This document shows, piece after piece, positions 17,002-26,576 of a stretch of 64,000 nt of DNA. The stretch comes from Paenibacillus segetis (GTDB lineage Bacteria; Bacillota; Bacilli; Paenibacillales; Paenibacillaceae): the NCBI RefSeq assembly GCF_014639155.1, contig NZ_BMFT01000001.1, positions 2,604,001 to 2,668,000 of the forward strand, given 5' to 3'. The position numbers and the translations under genes were made by a program. The notes beneath the pieces are model-generated. The model was not told where the DNA came from, ran no database searches, and worked only from the letters and a program-made list of their open reading frames with translations. Position 1 is the stretch's first letter. Every line of letters starts with the position of its first letter.

Positions 17002-17110
17002 CTAAAAACCTCCTTTGTTGTATTAACAGCATAAGTAGTGTTCGCTCTTTCCGACAAACTCATGCGGCATAAATACAGGAAGGAATATCACAAATTCATT
17101 TCTGATTGCA

Positions 17111-18397
17111 TCACATCTTCGCTGGTATCAACACCTCTAGATTACCCATATATTTCCGCAAGGCTAGAGGAATATAAATCGAACCATCCTCCCGTTGGTG
17201 GTTCTCCAAAAGAGGAATCAGAATCCTTGGCGAAGCGACAGCTGTATTGTTAAGTGTATGACAGTATACTACGCTCCCTCTCGCATCGTGGCAGCGAATA
17301 TTGGAACGTCTGGCTTGAAAGTCCAACAGATTTGACGACGAATGTGTCTCACCATAAGCATCTCGGCTAGGCATCCAAGTTTCAATATCGTATTGCTTAT
17401 ATGTCTTCTGTGACATATCTCCAGTACACACCGCCATCACACGATAGGGAAGTTCCAATTTACTGAGCAATGCTTCAGAGTGGTTGGTTATCTCCTGATG
17501 AAGTTGTTCAGATACACCATCTTCCGGTGAACAAAGGATCACCATCTCCACCTTGGCAAACTGATGTACACGGTACAGCCCCCGCACATCTCTTCCTGCA
17601 GATCCGACTTCACTTCGGAAGCAGTTCGACACCGCCGCAAGTTTAATCGGTTCGTTAAGATCTAATAACTCATCTGCATAATACGATACTAAAGGAACCT
17701 CAGACGTACCCACCAGCCATTTATCAGCCTCACTAACAGCATAGGTCTGCTCCTGTCCAACAGGAAAGTGGCCCGTATTGATAAGTGGCTCCTCTCTCAC
17801 CATTAAAGGAACATCCATCGGGGTAAATCCTTGTTCAAGCAGCATATCCAGAGCTAATTGCTGAACAGCTCGGTGCAAAAGAAGACCAGCACCCTTCAAA
17901 TAATAACTGCGAGCTCCGCCTACTTTCACACCACGTGGCATGTCGATAATATCATGCATGACACCTAGTTCCATATGACTCCGTGGAGTAAAATTCCATT
18001 CTGGTATTTCGCCGCTACATCTTACCACAACGTTATCCTGGTCTGACTTCCCTATTGGTGTATCAGCCGAAGGAACATTGGGAATAAGCAGCATCAAGCG
18101 ATTAACCGCCGCCTCTGTTTCCTCCAGTTTCACCGCAACAACACTCAAATTTTCGTTTAGTGTTCTAAGCGATTCACGTAACTTGGCAGCCTCAATATGC
18201 TCTCCCGCTTGCAGTAGTGTCCCCATCCGAGTAGATCCCAAATTACGTTGCTCACGAAGCGATTCAGTTTCTCGAAGCAAGGTTCGTCTTTGAACATCCA
18301 AGTCCAATAATTCCTCTACACGAACTTGAATTCCCTTTTGATCAGCAGCCTTCTGAACAAGTTCCACATTCCCTCTAATCCATTTCAAATCTAACAT
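17111..18397 (-). CDS. serS: Seryl-tRNA synthetase
   Basis: 428 residues. N-terminal coiled-coil tRNA-binding arm (about 25-105) and class II catalytic core with GTSEVPL (motif near TxE serine binding), FRSEVGSAGRD (motif 2) and the later DAYGETHSSSN region; the motif 3 arginine is less certain by eye. ATG at 18397 (MLDLKW) follows GGAGGG by 7 bp; the longer frame reads through the T-box and is rejected. Controlled by the T-box leader directly upstream, so expression rises when tRNA-Ser is uncharged. Confidence 0.96.
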   Translation of the reverse strand: MLDLKWIRGNVELVQKAADQKGIQVRVEELLDLDVQRRTLLRETESLREQRNLGSTRMGTLLQAGEHIEAAKLRESLRTLNENLSVVAVKLEETEAAVNRLMLLIPNVPSADTPIGKSDQDNVVVRCSGEIPEWNFTPRSHMELGVMHDIIDMPRGVKVGGARSYYLKGAGLLLHRAVQQLALDMLLEQGFTPMDVPLMVREEPLINTGHFPVGQEQTYAVSEADKWLVGTSEVPLVSYYADELLDLNEPIKLAAVSNCFRSEVGSAGRDVRGLYRVHQFAKVEMVILCSPEDGVSEQLHQEITNHSEALLSKLELPYRVMAVCTGDMSQKTYKQYDIETWMPSRDAYGETHSSSNLLDFQARRSNIRCHDARGSVVYCHTLNNTAVASPRILIPLLENHQREDGSIYIPLALRKYMGNLEVLIPAKM

Positions 18398-18424
18398 TCC
18401 GCATCCCTCCATTATGTTCGTAAA

Positions 18425-18632
18425 AACACAAAGAGCGCCCTCATCCCTTGGGACGAGGAGCGCTCTGCTCGCGGTGCCACCCAACTTATTAAAGCAATAT
18501 AAATCACTTCAATCTCTTGGTTCCGCGATAACGGACGGTGCCGGTTAACTTAAGAAATAGGACTATTCCTTTGGCGAAAACGCCTCCGAGTTGGATTCTC
18601 TTCATAGGCATATTCTAAATTTTAAATTTGTT
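18425..18632 (-). promoter_or_regulatory. T-box riboswitch of serS
   Basis: The minus strand carries the T-box core GGGTGGCACCGCG just before a terminator hairpin (18432-18466; AGAGCGC / GCGCTCT arms with TTTGTGTTTTT). The antiterminator would form with the preceding leader when uncharged tRNA binds. Stem I is short and I cannot place the specifier surely; a serine UCC triplet at 18560-18562 is one candidate. Confidence 0.9.
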
Positions 18633-18638
18633 CTACAC

Positions 18639-18667
18639 AGTATACGTTACCCTTATCTTAAAATCAA
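18639..18667 (-). promoter_or_regulatory. Sigma-A-type promoter of the serS T-box transcript
   Basis: Minus strand TTGATT (18662-18667), 17-bp spacer, TATACT (18639-18644). Predicted start near 18632 gives a leader of about 235 nt to the serS ATG. It overlaps the end of the preceding gene region only slightly. Confidence 0.65.
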
Positions 18668-18675
18668 TACTCAAC

Positions 18676-19053
18676 CTACTTTACATTATCGTAATATTGG
18701 CCCCATGGCGAATCGCTTATTCCCCACCATAATAATGCAATCATTATAACCACAAAAACAACCAGTAAGGAATTAAAGAACCATCTTGTTAGCTTCAACC
18801 TTTGTGATGGATACAATTCTCTACGTGAAGGCAAGTCTTCTAATGATTCATCGGATTGAGTCGCAGCCTGTTCCCTGCGGCTCAAACTCATGACATATTC
18901 CGCTTCTTCTTGCTGGATACGATCCATAATTTCTTTTTCTTGTTCTCGTTGCCCCTCTATATCCACAGTTGCTACTGAAGCAACTTCTTTTTTATGCGTT
19001 CTGTTGCTATGACTACGTCCATGTCGTTCCATCCTACTTAACCGTTCACTCAT
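18676..19053 (-). CDS. Hypothetical single-pass membrane protein
   Basis: 125 residues. Basic, hydrophilic N-terminal two-thirds with acidic Q/E-rich helix (EGQREQEKEIMDRIQQEE) and one membrane helix near 94-112 (LLVVFVVIMIALLWWG), then a short outside tail. It starts 4 bp inside the end of the upstream CPBP gene, so the two are coupled. Neighbourhood and the opening MSERLSRMERH recall B. subtilis YpbE, but the C-terminal LysM domain of YpbE is absent. Function unknown. Confidence 0.7.
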   Translation of the reverse strand: MSERLSRMERHGRSHSNRTHKKEVASVATVDIEGQREQEKEIMDRIQQEEAEYVMSLSRREQAATQSDESLEDLPSRRELYPSQRLKLTRWFFNSLLVVFVVIMIALLWWGISDSPWGQYYDNVK

Positions 19054-19643
19054 GATTCCCTCCGAAATTTAATCACTAGCCCCGATATTAAATCAATGAG
19101 GAAGTGACATAGAATAGGAGCCCAAAGAGTTCCGGACAAAATATAAATATAACCCAATCCATAACTACTTAGAAATACCCAACCTGTGGGGATCCAATGT
19201 TTTAAATATCTAATATGGATTACTGCAAACAAGATACTTGTCCAGTATGGACCGATGCCTTGTTGAATGGCACCACGAAATAATAATTCTTCACAAATGG
19301 CCACTACAGCGGATATAAGCAAAATATGCCATATTGGACGTTCACGAAAAATCATGTTATTAATTCCACCGTCATCAATGCTATCTTCCGCGATAAACCT
19401 AGAGATTAACATATCCATTAGGAACATAATTACGGCAAAACCAAAACCCCAATACAAAAATTCGACACTTTTAGGGAACTCAAATAAGGAAATCGGGTTA
19501 CGTTTCTGAAAAAAGAGAATCACTAAGCCGATAAATAAAGTAAGTCCTTGAGTAATGTACAAATTTATTAATAGCAAACGATCAGTAAGCTGACGGGGAT
19601 CGACCGGTTTAATTTCAATGTTGCCAAATTTAAATTTTTTCAT
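19050..19643 (-). CDS. CPBP-family intramembrane metalloprotease
   Basis: About 197 residues from MKKFKFGN. Five to six hydrophobic helices and the CPBP (Abi/Rce1) motifs: EELLFRG near residue 119, FAVIHIRY, and HFLIDLISG, which supply the glutamates and histidines of the active site. Substrate unknown. B. subtilis YpbD occupies the same spot. The start is uncertain: an upstream ATG at 19688 has no ribosome binding site, whereas 19643 has AAAGGACAGG some 13 bp upstream. Confidence 0.85.
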   Translation of the reverse strand: MKKFKFGNIEIKPVDPRQLTDRLLLINLYITQGLTLFIGLVILFFQKRNPISLFEFPKSVEFLYWGFGFAVIMFLMDMLISRFIAEDSIDDGGINNMIFRERPIWHILLISAVVAICEELLFRGAIQQGIGPYWTSILFAVIHIRYLKHWIPTGWVFLSSYGLGYIYILSGTLWAPILCHFLIDLISGLVIKFRRES

Positions 19644-19746
19644 AGTTTCTGTCAGACCCTGTCCTTTATAATTGTTCTTTAAGTACATAATGAGAGGATA
19701 TTCGACTCTCGGACTTAGAAAATCTTAATTAGGAGTGTTATATATT

Positions 19747-20667
19747 ATGATACGTAAAAGTAACTCCCGGTTTGAAATCTTTTTTATACTAGGTTTCCTA
19801 CTAACTCTAATCATTGCCTTCAGTACATTCTTCTTAGGACTTAGAATGGGGATTAACCAAACGGAATCAAAATACGCTTATTTAAAAACAAGCGCCCCTG
19901 AGTTAGAAACTGAATCATCGTATACACAACAGGATTTAGTTACATTCTACTATGTGGTATTTCAACCCTATCAGCAATTTAAAGATGATTACTTAGCTCT
20001 TGTGGATGTACTAGGCCGCAGCAACTCTAATTCTAACTCAAAACAGGCACTTAAGGAAATCCGTAATTCGGCTGAGAAACAGTACGAGCAAATATCAGCT
20101 AATTCCATTGCCGCTTCTTCGCCTTTATTGAAAGAAGCCCATAACGATATACTTAAAAGCTTAAAACTATTTGATGATAGCATAGATCGAACTCTTGCAG
20201 CATCAGGGAATAAGAATGGGGCCCAATACGCACAGAGCTTAGCTAAGGATGAATTTACGGAAAAAGCGATAGCCTTTGGGCTACAAGCTCAGAAGAAATA
20301 CTACTCCTCCATATTGAAATGGACAGCCAAAGGTAACAAAAGTATCTCTGGAGAGTATAGTTTTGCGAAAGATACTACAATCCAACAGTGGTCTAATTTA
20401 TCACTCGCCGTCAAGAACAAAGCGGTAACGGACATCATGGCGAATGACAAATTATTTGTGTCTTACCTTCCACAGGATATGACTGCAAAGATCGATCAAA
20501 TGATCGGGAGTGGTAAGGCAACTAGCTTGAGTCTTCATTCTGTGTCATCCATTGTGAAAATTCTCACAGAAACTGAAGCCGTACAAAGTAAGGAATTCAC
20601 AAAATGGAAGTCGACATATTACGCATCCGAACCTCTCCCAGCACTTCCTTTCTTCATTGAGGATTAA
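19747..20667 (+). CDS. Hypothetical membrane-anchored protein
   Basis: 306 residues, not recognised. After a short basic start there is one hydrophobic helix (about 10-32), then a long soluble helical region, presumably outside the cell, with asparagine/serine-rich stretch RSNSNSNSKQ near residue 90. No catalytic motif seen. ATG at 19747 is 11 bp after AGGAG; a GTG at 19735 is inside the ribosome binding site. It is one of few plus-strand genes, divergent from the CPBP gene and upstream of the serA T-box. Confidence 0.75.
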   Translation: MIRKSNSRFEIFFILGFLLTLIIAFSTFFLGLRMGINQTESKYAYLKTSAPELETESSYTQQDLVTFYYVVFQPYQQFKDDYLALVDVLGRSNSNSNSKQALKEIRNSAEKQYEQISANSIAASSPLLKEAHNDILKSLKLFDDSIDRTLAASGNKNGAQYAQSLAKDEFTEKAIAFGLQAQKKYYSSILKWTAKGNKSISGEYSFAKDTTIQQWSNLSLAVKNKAVTDIMANDKLFVSYLPQDMTAKIDQMIGSGKATSLSLHSVSSIVKILTETEAVQSKEFTKWKSTYYASEPLPALPFFIED

Positions 20668-20788
20668 TTACATTTCTCGCCTAAAAGCGCTGAGTATAAC
20701 GGTGTCGTGCTCTATTAAAATCATAACTAAAATGATTACTAGATTCAAGGTTGATCGTTGGAATCAAAAAGATCTAATCAACATAGTA

Positions 20789-20817
20789 TTGACACCTCTA
20801 GATTGGCGTGTTACATT
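20789..20817 (+). promoter_or_regulatory. Sigma-A-type promoter of the serA T-box transcript
   Basis: TTGACA (20789-20794), 17-bp spacer, TACATT (20812-20817). It lies immediately upstream of the T-box leader and predicts a start near 20824. Confidence 0.7.
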
Positions 20818-20823
20818 ATGAAA

Positions 20824-21097
20824 AATTGAATTTGTAAAACACTGTGAAGGAACAAAGTTTTCTGAAAGCTTTCAGAGAGCCGGTGGTGCTGCAAACCGGT
20901 AGCAGAGGAATAACTTTAGCGCTCCTGAGTTACTACGTTGAACTTACAAGTAGGCGTAGTCGGAGGAACTCCGTTATCAATCTTGTCTTAAACGACAATG
21001 AAGGCTGCTTCTGTGAAGGCGCAGCGAATTAGGGTGGTACCACGAACAACTCTCGTCCCTTACTACGGAAGTAGTATGCGGATCGAGAGTTTTTTTG
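20824..21097 (+). promoter_or_regulatory. T-box riboswitch of serA
   Basis: Stem I distal elements (AGAGAGCCGGTGG ... GCAAACCGGT, 20875-20900) and the T-box AGGGTGGTACCACG (21031-21044) are clear, followed by a terminator (21048-21097) with AACTCTCG / CGAGAGTT arms and seven T. AGC at 20918-20920, followed by GCTCCTGAGT, is placed like a specifier codon and would read serine; this is by analogy with other T-boxes. A further 185 nt without features lead to serA. Confidence 0.92.
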
Positions 21098-21282
21098 ATT
21101 TTATATCACGTTTTTCGCGGGTTCATTGGACAAATGGCACTCCTCTACACCCCGGTCCTTTGCTACAGTATAACGGTAATGGAGAAAAGCATTAAAACTT
21201 AAGCTAATGCTTCCGAAGAAAGTTTTACGATCCTTTCTCAAGAAGCTCTGCTATATAAAAAACTTTTAGGAGGAAATAAACC

Positions 21283-22872
21283 ATGTTAAAAGTATTAGTA
21301 TCGGATCCAATCAGTGATTTGGGGATTCAACAACTTATGGACGCTGAAGATGTTGTCGTTGAGAAGAAAACAGGACTAAGTGAAGATGAATTAGTACAAA
21401 TCATTGCTGAGTATGACGCCTTGCTTGTCCGCAGTCAAACAAAAGTGACTGAGAAAATCATGGAAGCCGGCAAAAACCTAAAAGTAATCGGACGCGCAGG
21501 CGTTGGGGTTGACAACATTAACCTCGAAGCAGCAACTAAACGGGGTATTATTGTCATCAATGCACCTGATGGGAATACAATCACAACTTGTGAACATGCT
21601 TTCGCGATGATGATGGCTCTTGCTCGTCACATTCCGCAAGCATATGCGAAGACGATTCAAGGTACTTGGGATCGTAAATTCCTTGGTGTTGAACTTCGTA
21701 ACAAAACACTCGGCGTACTTGGTATGGGACGGATCGGAAGCGAAGTTGCCAAACGTGCTAAGGCATTCGGTATGGATATTCTCGGCTATGACCCATTCTT
21801 AACCGAAGAACGTGCGGATAAGCTAGGAATTACGCTTGCGACTGTTGATCAAATCGTACGGAACGCTGATTTTATTACAGTGCATACACCACTGACACCG
21901 GAAACAAAACATATGATCTCAACGAAGCAATTTGAGGTGATGAAGAAAGGTATGCGTATCATCAACTGTGCTCGCGGTGGTGTAATTGATGAAGCAGCCA
22001 TGCTTGTTGCCTTGGAGCAAGGTATTGTGGAAGGAGCAGCATTTGACGTATTCGAACAAGAGCCACCTGCTGCAGATCATCCATTCCTACACAATCCGAA
22101 GATTATCGTCACTCCTCACTTGGGCGCATCGACAATAGAGGCTCAAGAGAACGTTGCAATAGATGTTTCGGAACAAGTACTCCACATTCTTCGGAATGAA
22201 CCGTTCAAAAATGCGGTTAACATGCCACCGGTAGCTCCAAGCGTTATGAACAAATTACAACCTTACTTTGTACTTGGCGAGCAAATTGGAACACTTGTAG
22301 CTCAACTTAATAACCAAGCTGTCCAAGAAATCCACGTTGAATATGCAGGAGATCTATCCGAGGTTGATACACAGCCATTAACTCGTTACATCATCAAGGG
22401 AGCTTTGTCCCGTCACTTCGGAAGCGACGTGAACATCGTTAACTCGATGCACCTGGCTAAGGTACGTGATGTAAACATCGTCGTTTCTAAGACGGCAGCA
22501 ACCAAAGGCTTCACGAATCTGATCAGTGTCACACTCAAAGCAGGAGACGGTTCCGATCGTCGCATCGCTGGAACATTATTAAACGGTTATGGTGCACGTA
22601 TTGTCCAAATCGATAAGTTCCCAGTAGATATTGCTCCTGAAGGAAACCTGCTCTTCATTTCTCATAACGACAAACCAGGTATCATCGGAAATGTCGGTAC
22701 ACTACTTGGTAATAACGATGTCAATATTGCCTCCATGCAAGTTGGTCGTAAAATTGTCGGTGGGGAAGCGATCATGGTGCTTACTGTAGATAAAGCAGTG
22801 CCAAAAGAAGTACTTGAGGATTTGTTGAAACAGCCTGAAATGAACAAAGCCCAACAAATCGCTTTCTCTTAA
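21283..22872 (+). CDS. serA: D-3-phosphoglycerate dehydrogenase
   Basis: 529 residues, the long form. First enzyme of the phosphorylated serine pathway: oxidises 3-phosphoglycerate with NAD. Substrate and NAD domains with [22 protein letters not shown] and the catalytic Arg/Glu/His in [11 protein letters not shown] and TPHLGAST. Then an intervening (ASB) domain and a C-terminal ACT domain ([14 protein letters not shown]) for serine feedback. ATG after AGGAGG. Expression is under the T-box upstream, so the gene answers to aminoacylation rather than to serine directly. Confidence 0.97.
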   Translation: MLKVLVSDPISDLGIQQLMDAEDVVVEKKTGLSEDELVQIIAEYDALLVRSQTKVTEKIMEAGKNLKVIGRAGVGVDNINLEAATKRGIIVINAPDGNTITTCEHAFAMMMALARHIPQAYAKTIQGTWDRKFLGVELRNKTLGVLGMGRIGSEVAKRAKAFGMDILGYDPFLTEERADKLGITLATVDQIVRNADFITVHTPLTPETKHMISTKQFEVMKKGMRIINCARGGVIDEAAMLVALEQGIVEGAAFDVFEQEPPAADHPFLHNPKIIVTPHLGASTIEAQENVAIDVSEQVLHILRNEPFKNAVNMPPVAPSVMNKLQPYFVLGEQIGTLVAQLNNQAVQEIHVEYAGDLSEVDTQPLTRYIIKGALSRHFGSDVNIVNSMHLAKVRDVNIVVSKTAATKGFTNLISVTLKAGDGSDRRIAGTLLNGYGARIVQIDKFPVDIAPEGNLLFISHNDKPGIIGNVGTLLGNNDVNIASMQVGRKIVGGEAIMVLTVDKAVPKEVLEDLLKQPEMNKAQQIAFS

Positions 22873-22938
22873 GCGTCAAGCAATCAGCTTGCTCCGCTAA
22901 GGAATCCATACTCTCATATACAAACATTTAATAAAGAT

Positions 22939-22986
22939 AAGGAGTTAACCCTAGAGAATTATCTGCTCTACTGGGGTTAACTCCTT
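22939..22986. terminator. Inverted repeat between convergent serA and resE
   Basis: AAGGAGTTAACCC and GGGTTAACTCCTT are perfect 13-bp arms with a 22-nt loop. The tail after the serA-side arm is only moderately T-rich, so it probably ends serA and may work in both directions. Confidence 0.65.
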
Positions 22987-23054
22987 CTCTTGTTTCACAA
23001 GAAAGCGCTTCTAATTGTTCCACGTTGAACAAGATTTATCTTCCAGGTTCAACA

Positions 23055-23084
23055 AAAAACATCCTTTCTTCAAAGGATGTTTTT
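23055..23084 (-). terminator. Rho-independent terminator after resE
   Basis: Minus-strand AACATCCTTT / AAAGGATGTT stem with a 4-nt loop, followed by TTTTTTG. Lies directly after the resE stop. Confidence 0.88.
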
Positions 23085-23088
23085 ACGT

Positions 23089-24531
23089 TTATTTCACCTT
23101 TTCGACAGGGAGTACGAGATGGAATACCGTCCCCTTACCTATTTCACTATCAGCATGTATGGACCCCTGATGGGCCTCAATGATGTTCTTTACAATGGAC
23201 AACCCTAATCCTGTGCCGCTCGCTTCCCCACGGACACGGGCTTTATCTGCTTTGTAGAAGCGTTCAAATATATATGGCAAATCCTCCGATGGAATCCCCA
23301 CACCTTCGTCTCTAACTGAAGCATGTAACTCGAGCCCTCGTTTGCCCTTAACCATCTCAGCAGATACGGTGATACTAGCACCTTCTGGTGTGTGCCTAAG
23401 GGCATTATCCAGTAGGTTCGTTAATACCTGTTCCAGAGAATCCTCGTTAGCCTCATTCAATATGAGTTCTCCAGGTGTAAGTTCCAGCTTGAGCGCTATT
23501 GCATTATCCTTAGCTCGGACTGTAAACTTACGAAATACACGCTCAGTCAGTACACGGAAATCCACCTGTTGCATCGCTAACTCAGTTTGACCGGCCTCCA
23601 TTCGGGCCAAATCCAACAAATCACGAACGAGCCGTCCCATTCGCAGCGACTCATCATGAATGACCTGAACTAACTCCTCGCTCTCTTCAGGTGAGGCAGC
23701 AATTCCGTCAAGTAAGGCTTCACTATAACCCTGCATCATCGAGAGCGGAGTGCGAATTTCGTGCGAGACATTTGCAACAAAGTCTCTTCGCATCTTCTCC
23801 AGTCGAACTTCTTCCGTAACATCACGTAGAACAGCAACTGCTCCGCGGATTTCACCATCCGAAGATAGAGGTGCCATATGTACAGACCAAACTCCCTGCT
23901 TCACATGAAGGTTCGCGCTCTGGTCACCCTCTTGATTCAGTACATTCCTAAAAATAGGCATTAGTGGTGATGGTGCAATGCCAGACCGACCGGGATGGCC
24001 ATGTCTCCCTGAAGACTCTTCCTCGTCTTCCGGTAGATCACTCCACATCTGTATAATCCGATCACCTGGAGGATTCGTCAGAATAACGTAACCTTCAAAG
24101 TCCAATGTAATAACCGCATCATTCATGCTTCTTAGTACGCTTGAGAGATGCTCCTTTTCATGATTCAAACTGCGAATTGTATTCTCAAGTTCCTCAGCCA
24201 TGTGATTGAAGGCATTAGCCAATGCACCGATCTCATCCGTAGTACGAAGGGAAAGCCGTGTATCATATTTTCCTTTTCGCACCGAATCCGTTGCCTTTAT
24301 CAATTGTTGCATAGGTTGAGTAATCTTGGTGAATAGGAATAAGGCGAAAAAAGTCGTTAGCGAGAAGCCGATCATCGAAACAATCACAAATAATTTCTTG
24401 ACGGCTCCTGGATCCGTGAAATTCGTATCGATAAAAGGTAGCAGGAATAATCCTAAACTGAGCAATACACAGGCGACCAGACAAATGATCGTAATCCACA
24501 GCTTGCCAACGAGCGTTCTCCAAAGACCCAA
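23089..24531 (-). CDS. resE: Sensor histidine kinase ResE
   Basis: 480 residues. TM1 about 12-34, TM2 about 47-67, HAMP 68-120, PAS-like domain about 125-240, HisKA with VSHEIRTPL (His257), and HATPase with NLLDNALRHTP, DEGVGIP and GTGLGLSI. The periplasm-side loop between the helices is only about 12 residues, whereas B. subtilis ResE (about 589 aa) has a large one. TTG start at 24531, one base after the resD stop region, coupled with resD. Partner of ResD in control of aerobic/anaerobic respiration genes. Confidence 0.9.
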   Translation of the reverse strand: MGLWRTLVGKLWITIICLVACVLLSLGLFLLPFIDTNFTDPGAVKKLFVIVSMIGFSLTTFFALFLFTKITQPMQQLIKATDSVRKGKYDTRLSLRTTDEIGALANAFNHMAEELENTIRSLNHEKEHLSSVLRSMNDAVITLDFEGYVILTNPPGDRIIQMWSDLPEDEEESSGRHGHPGRSGIAPSPLMPIFRNVLNQEGDQSANLHVKQGVWSVHMAPLSSDGEIRGAVAVLRDVTEEVRLEKMRRDFVANVSHEIRTPLSMMQGYSEALLDGIAASPEESEELVQVIHDESLRMGRLVRDLLDLARMEAGQTELAMQQVDFRVLTERVFRKFTVRAKDNAIALKLELTPGELILNEANEDSLEQVLTNLLDNALRHTPEGASITVSAEMVKGKRGLELHASVRDEGVGIPSEDLPYIFERFYKADKARVRGEASGTGLGLSIVKNIIEAHQGSIHADSEIGKGTVFHLVLPVEKVK

Positions 24532-24532
24532 A

Positions 24533-25249
24533 TTATTTCGCGACCTCCAGTTTATAGCCTACGCCCCATACCGTAGTAATCATCGCAGCTGATTCAGGAG
24601 ATACTTTATTCAGTTTCTCACGGAGTCTTTTCACATGTGTATCCACTGTACGCAGATCGCCGAAAAACTCATAATTCCAAACATCTTTTAGCAATTCTTC
24701 GCGTGAGAACACTTTGTCTGGAGAAACAGCTAAGTAGTGTAATAACTCATATTCCTTAGGCGTCAAACTAACTTCCTGACCATTGGCAGTTACCCGATGG
24801 GCGTCATGCTCAATAATGAGGTGAGGGAATACAATGTTATTGCTTGTTCCGCTTTCTTTGGACAAATAGGCTGTCGCCGAAGCCCGTCTCATGATTGCTT
24901 TGACCCGATATATGACTTCCCTTGGACTAAAAGGTTTAACGACATAATCATCCGCTCCAACTTCAAATCCTTGAACACGGTTAATTTCTTCCCCTTTAGC
25001 TGTCAACATTAGCACAGGGGTCGATTTGATTTGTCTTAAGCGGTTGCAGACTTCAACACCATCAATTCCGGGCAACATCACATCCAGCAAAATCAAACCA
25101 TAATCATTCACGCTTGCCTTTTTGAGAGCGGTTTCGCCATCTTCCGCTTCATCGATTTCATAACCTTCTTTTTCTAAGTACATTTTCAGCAGACGGCGAA
25201 TGCGTTCTTCATCGTCAACTACCAGAATGCGGTTCTCTTGATCTGACAT
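24533..25249 (-). CDS. resD: Response regulator ResD
   Basis: 238 residues. Receiver domain with DDEERIRRLL, phospho-acceptor Asp in LILLDVMLPG (about residue 56), and K in VKPFSPRE; C-terminal OmpR-type winged helix with LTPKEYELL and VDTHVKRLREKL. ATG at 25249 has AAGGGG upstream at good distance. Read with resE and downstream of resABC, as in B. subtilis, where ResD activates ctaA, resABC, fnr and nitrate respiration genes. Candidate binding repeats are upstream of resA. Confidence 0.93.
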   Translation of the reverse strand: MSDQENRILVVDDEERIRRLLKMYLEKEGYEIDEAEDGETALKKASVNDYGLILLDVMLPGIDGVEVCNRLRQIKSTPVLMLTAKGEEINRVQGFEVGADDYVVKPFSPREVIYRVKAIMRRASATAYLSKESGTSNNIVFPHLIIEHDAHRVTANGQEVSLTPKEYELLHYLAVSPDKVFSREELLKDVWNYEFFGDLRTVDTHVKRLREKLNKVSPESAAMITTVWGVGYKLEVAK

Positions 25250-25313
25250 GGACAACAACCCCTTCATCATCTTACCCATACACGTGAGTTCATTTTATAG
25301 TTTGATTATATCA

Positions 25314-26576
25314 TTAGTCTGTACCCGCGTAAGAATGCAAACCCGAAATAACAAGATTAACTCCTACGAGCGTAAACATAACAACAAGAAAACCGAGAAC
25401 CGCTAACCATGATGCTCTGCGGCCCTGGAAACCGCGCGACAACCGAAGATGTAGGTACACACTGTAGAATAACCAGGTAATAAGTGCCCATACTTCTTTT
25501 GGATCGTTGGCCCAGAAACGTCCCCAAGCCTGCTGCGCCCATATCATAGCAAACACTAGTGCACCCAGCGTAAAGATCGGAAAACCAATCGCAATGGCTC
25601 GGTAACTAATTTCGTCTAAATCGTCAGCATCGATTCCTTTTAAGTAAGGAGATACCGCGGTACCTATCGGCTTACGAATTAGAAGTCTTATAAGTCCGTA
25701 CAATAGGGCTCCTGAGATCACAGCCCAAATGATCGTATTCAGCTTACGAGCTGCATTCACCCCATTCATCCAAGACGGTGCCTCAAATAATGGCTTATCC
25801 ATACCAAGGAACGATTGAACGTTCTCCGTTTCACTCTGATAGGGTGCTACGATTGGCGGCATTTTATAAACCACTTTACCTATTGTACTATCTTGTTGTA
25901 CTTGGCTGTCAATCTCTGTCGAATTTGATGCAAAAGTTGCTTCATATCCGGCGGCACGAAAAGCAAACACCGAAATAATAAAGCCCACTAATACAATTAT
26001 AGAAAAAAACGTGAATTCAATCCACCATTTTTGTCGACGTGTCGATTTATCGTTGTCACCAAATGGGACACTTCGCAATAAATACATGAATCCTGCCACA
26101 AAACCTACCGCAAAAAATGATTCTCCAGCAGCTGCAAGCGATACGTGAATGTAAAGCCAAATCGATTTCAGTGATGGAATTAATGGTTGAACATCTTGAG
26201 GAAATACTGCGGCATACGCCATGATAATAATAGCAATCGGTACGGCGAACATGCCGAGTAATATTTTACGATAAATCAGAAATACTATGGTAAAAGCAAT
26301 CATGATCATCATAGATAAAAATGACATGAATTCATACATATTACTAACCGGAATATGTCCGCTTGAAGCCCAACGAGTTCCGCAATATAACAAATGCGAC
26401 ACCAAACCCAGTGAGGATGTCACAAATGATATCCGTCCCCACTTCCGCTCGTGCTTCTGTGGATCTCGATTTCTCCAAGTCTTTCCGGTTACGGCCACTA
26501 CATAAAATATAAATGCTACACAATAGAGATAGAATGCAATGACGAAAGCCTGTTTACTGAATTCTAAATAACTCAT
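25314..26576 (-). CDS. resC: Cytochrome c biogenesis membrane protein ResC (CcsA type)
   Basis: 420 residues with about eight hydrophobic helices. Together with ResB it exports haem and attaches it to apocytochrome c (system II). The haem-handling tryptophan-rich segment reads WGRFWANDPKEVWALITW; family consensus as I know it is WGxxWxWDPKE, so asparagine replaces the third tryptophan. Conserved histidines are seen in YIHVSLAAAGES and near the C-terminus (GLHSYAG). ATG overlaps the resB stop by 4 bp. It contains a soluble insertion of about 70 residues (210-280). Confidence 0.93.
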   Translation of the reverse strand: MSYLEFSKQAFVIAFYLYCVAFIFYVVAVTGKTWRNRDPQKHERKWGRISFVTSSLGLVSHLLYCGTRWASSGHIPVSNMYEFMSFLSMMIMIAFTIVFLIYRKILLGMFAVPIAIIIMAYAAVFPQDVQPLIPSLKSIWLYIHVSLAAAGESFFAVGFVAGFMYLLRSVPFGDNDKSTRRQKWWIEFTFFSIIVLVGFIISVFAFRAAGYEATFASNSTEIDSQVQQDSTIGKVVYKMPPIVAPYQSETENVQSFLGMDKPLFEAPSWMNGVNAARKLNTIIWAVISGALLYGLIRLLIRKPIGTAVSPYLKGIDADDLDEISYRAIAIGFPIFTLGALVFAMIWAQQAWGRFWANDPKEVWALITWLFYSVYLHLRLSRGFQGRRASWLAVLGFLVVMFTLVGVNLVISGLHSYAGTD

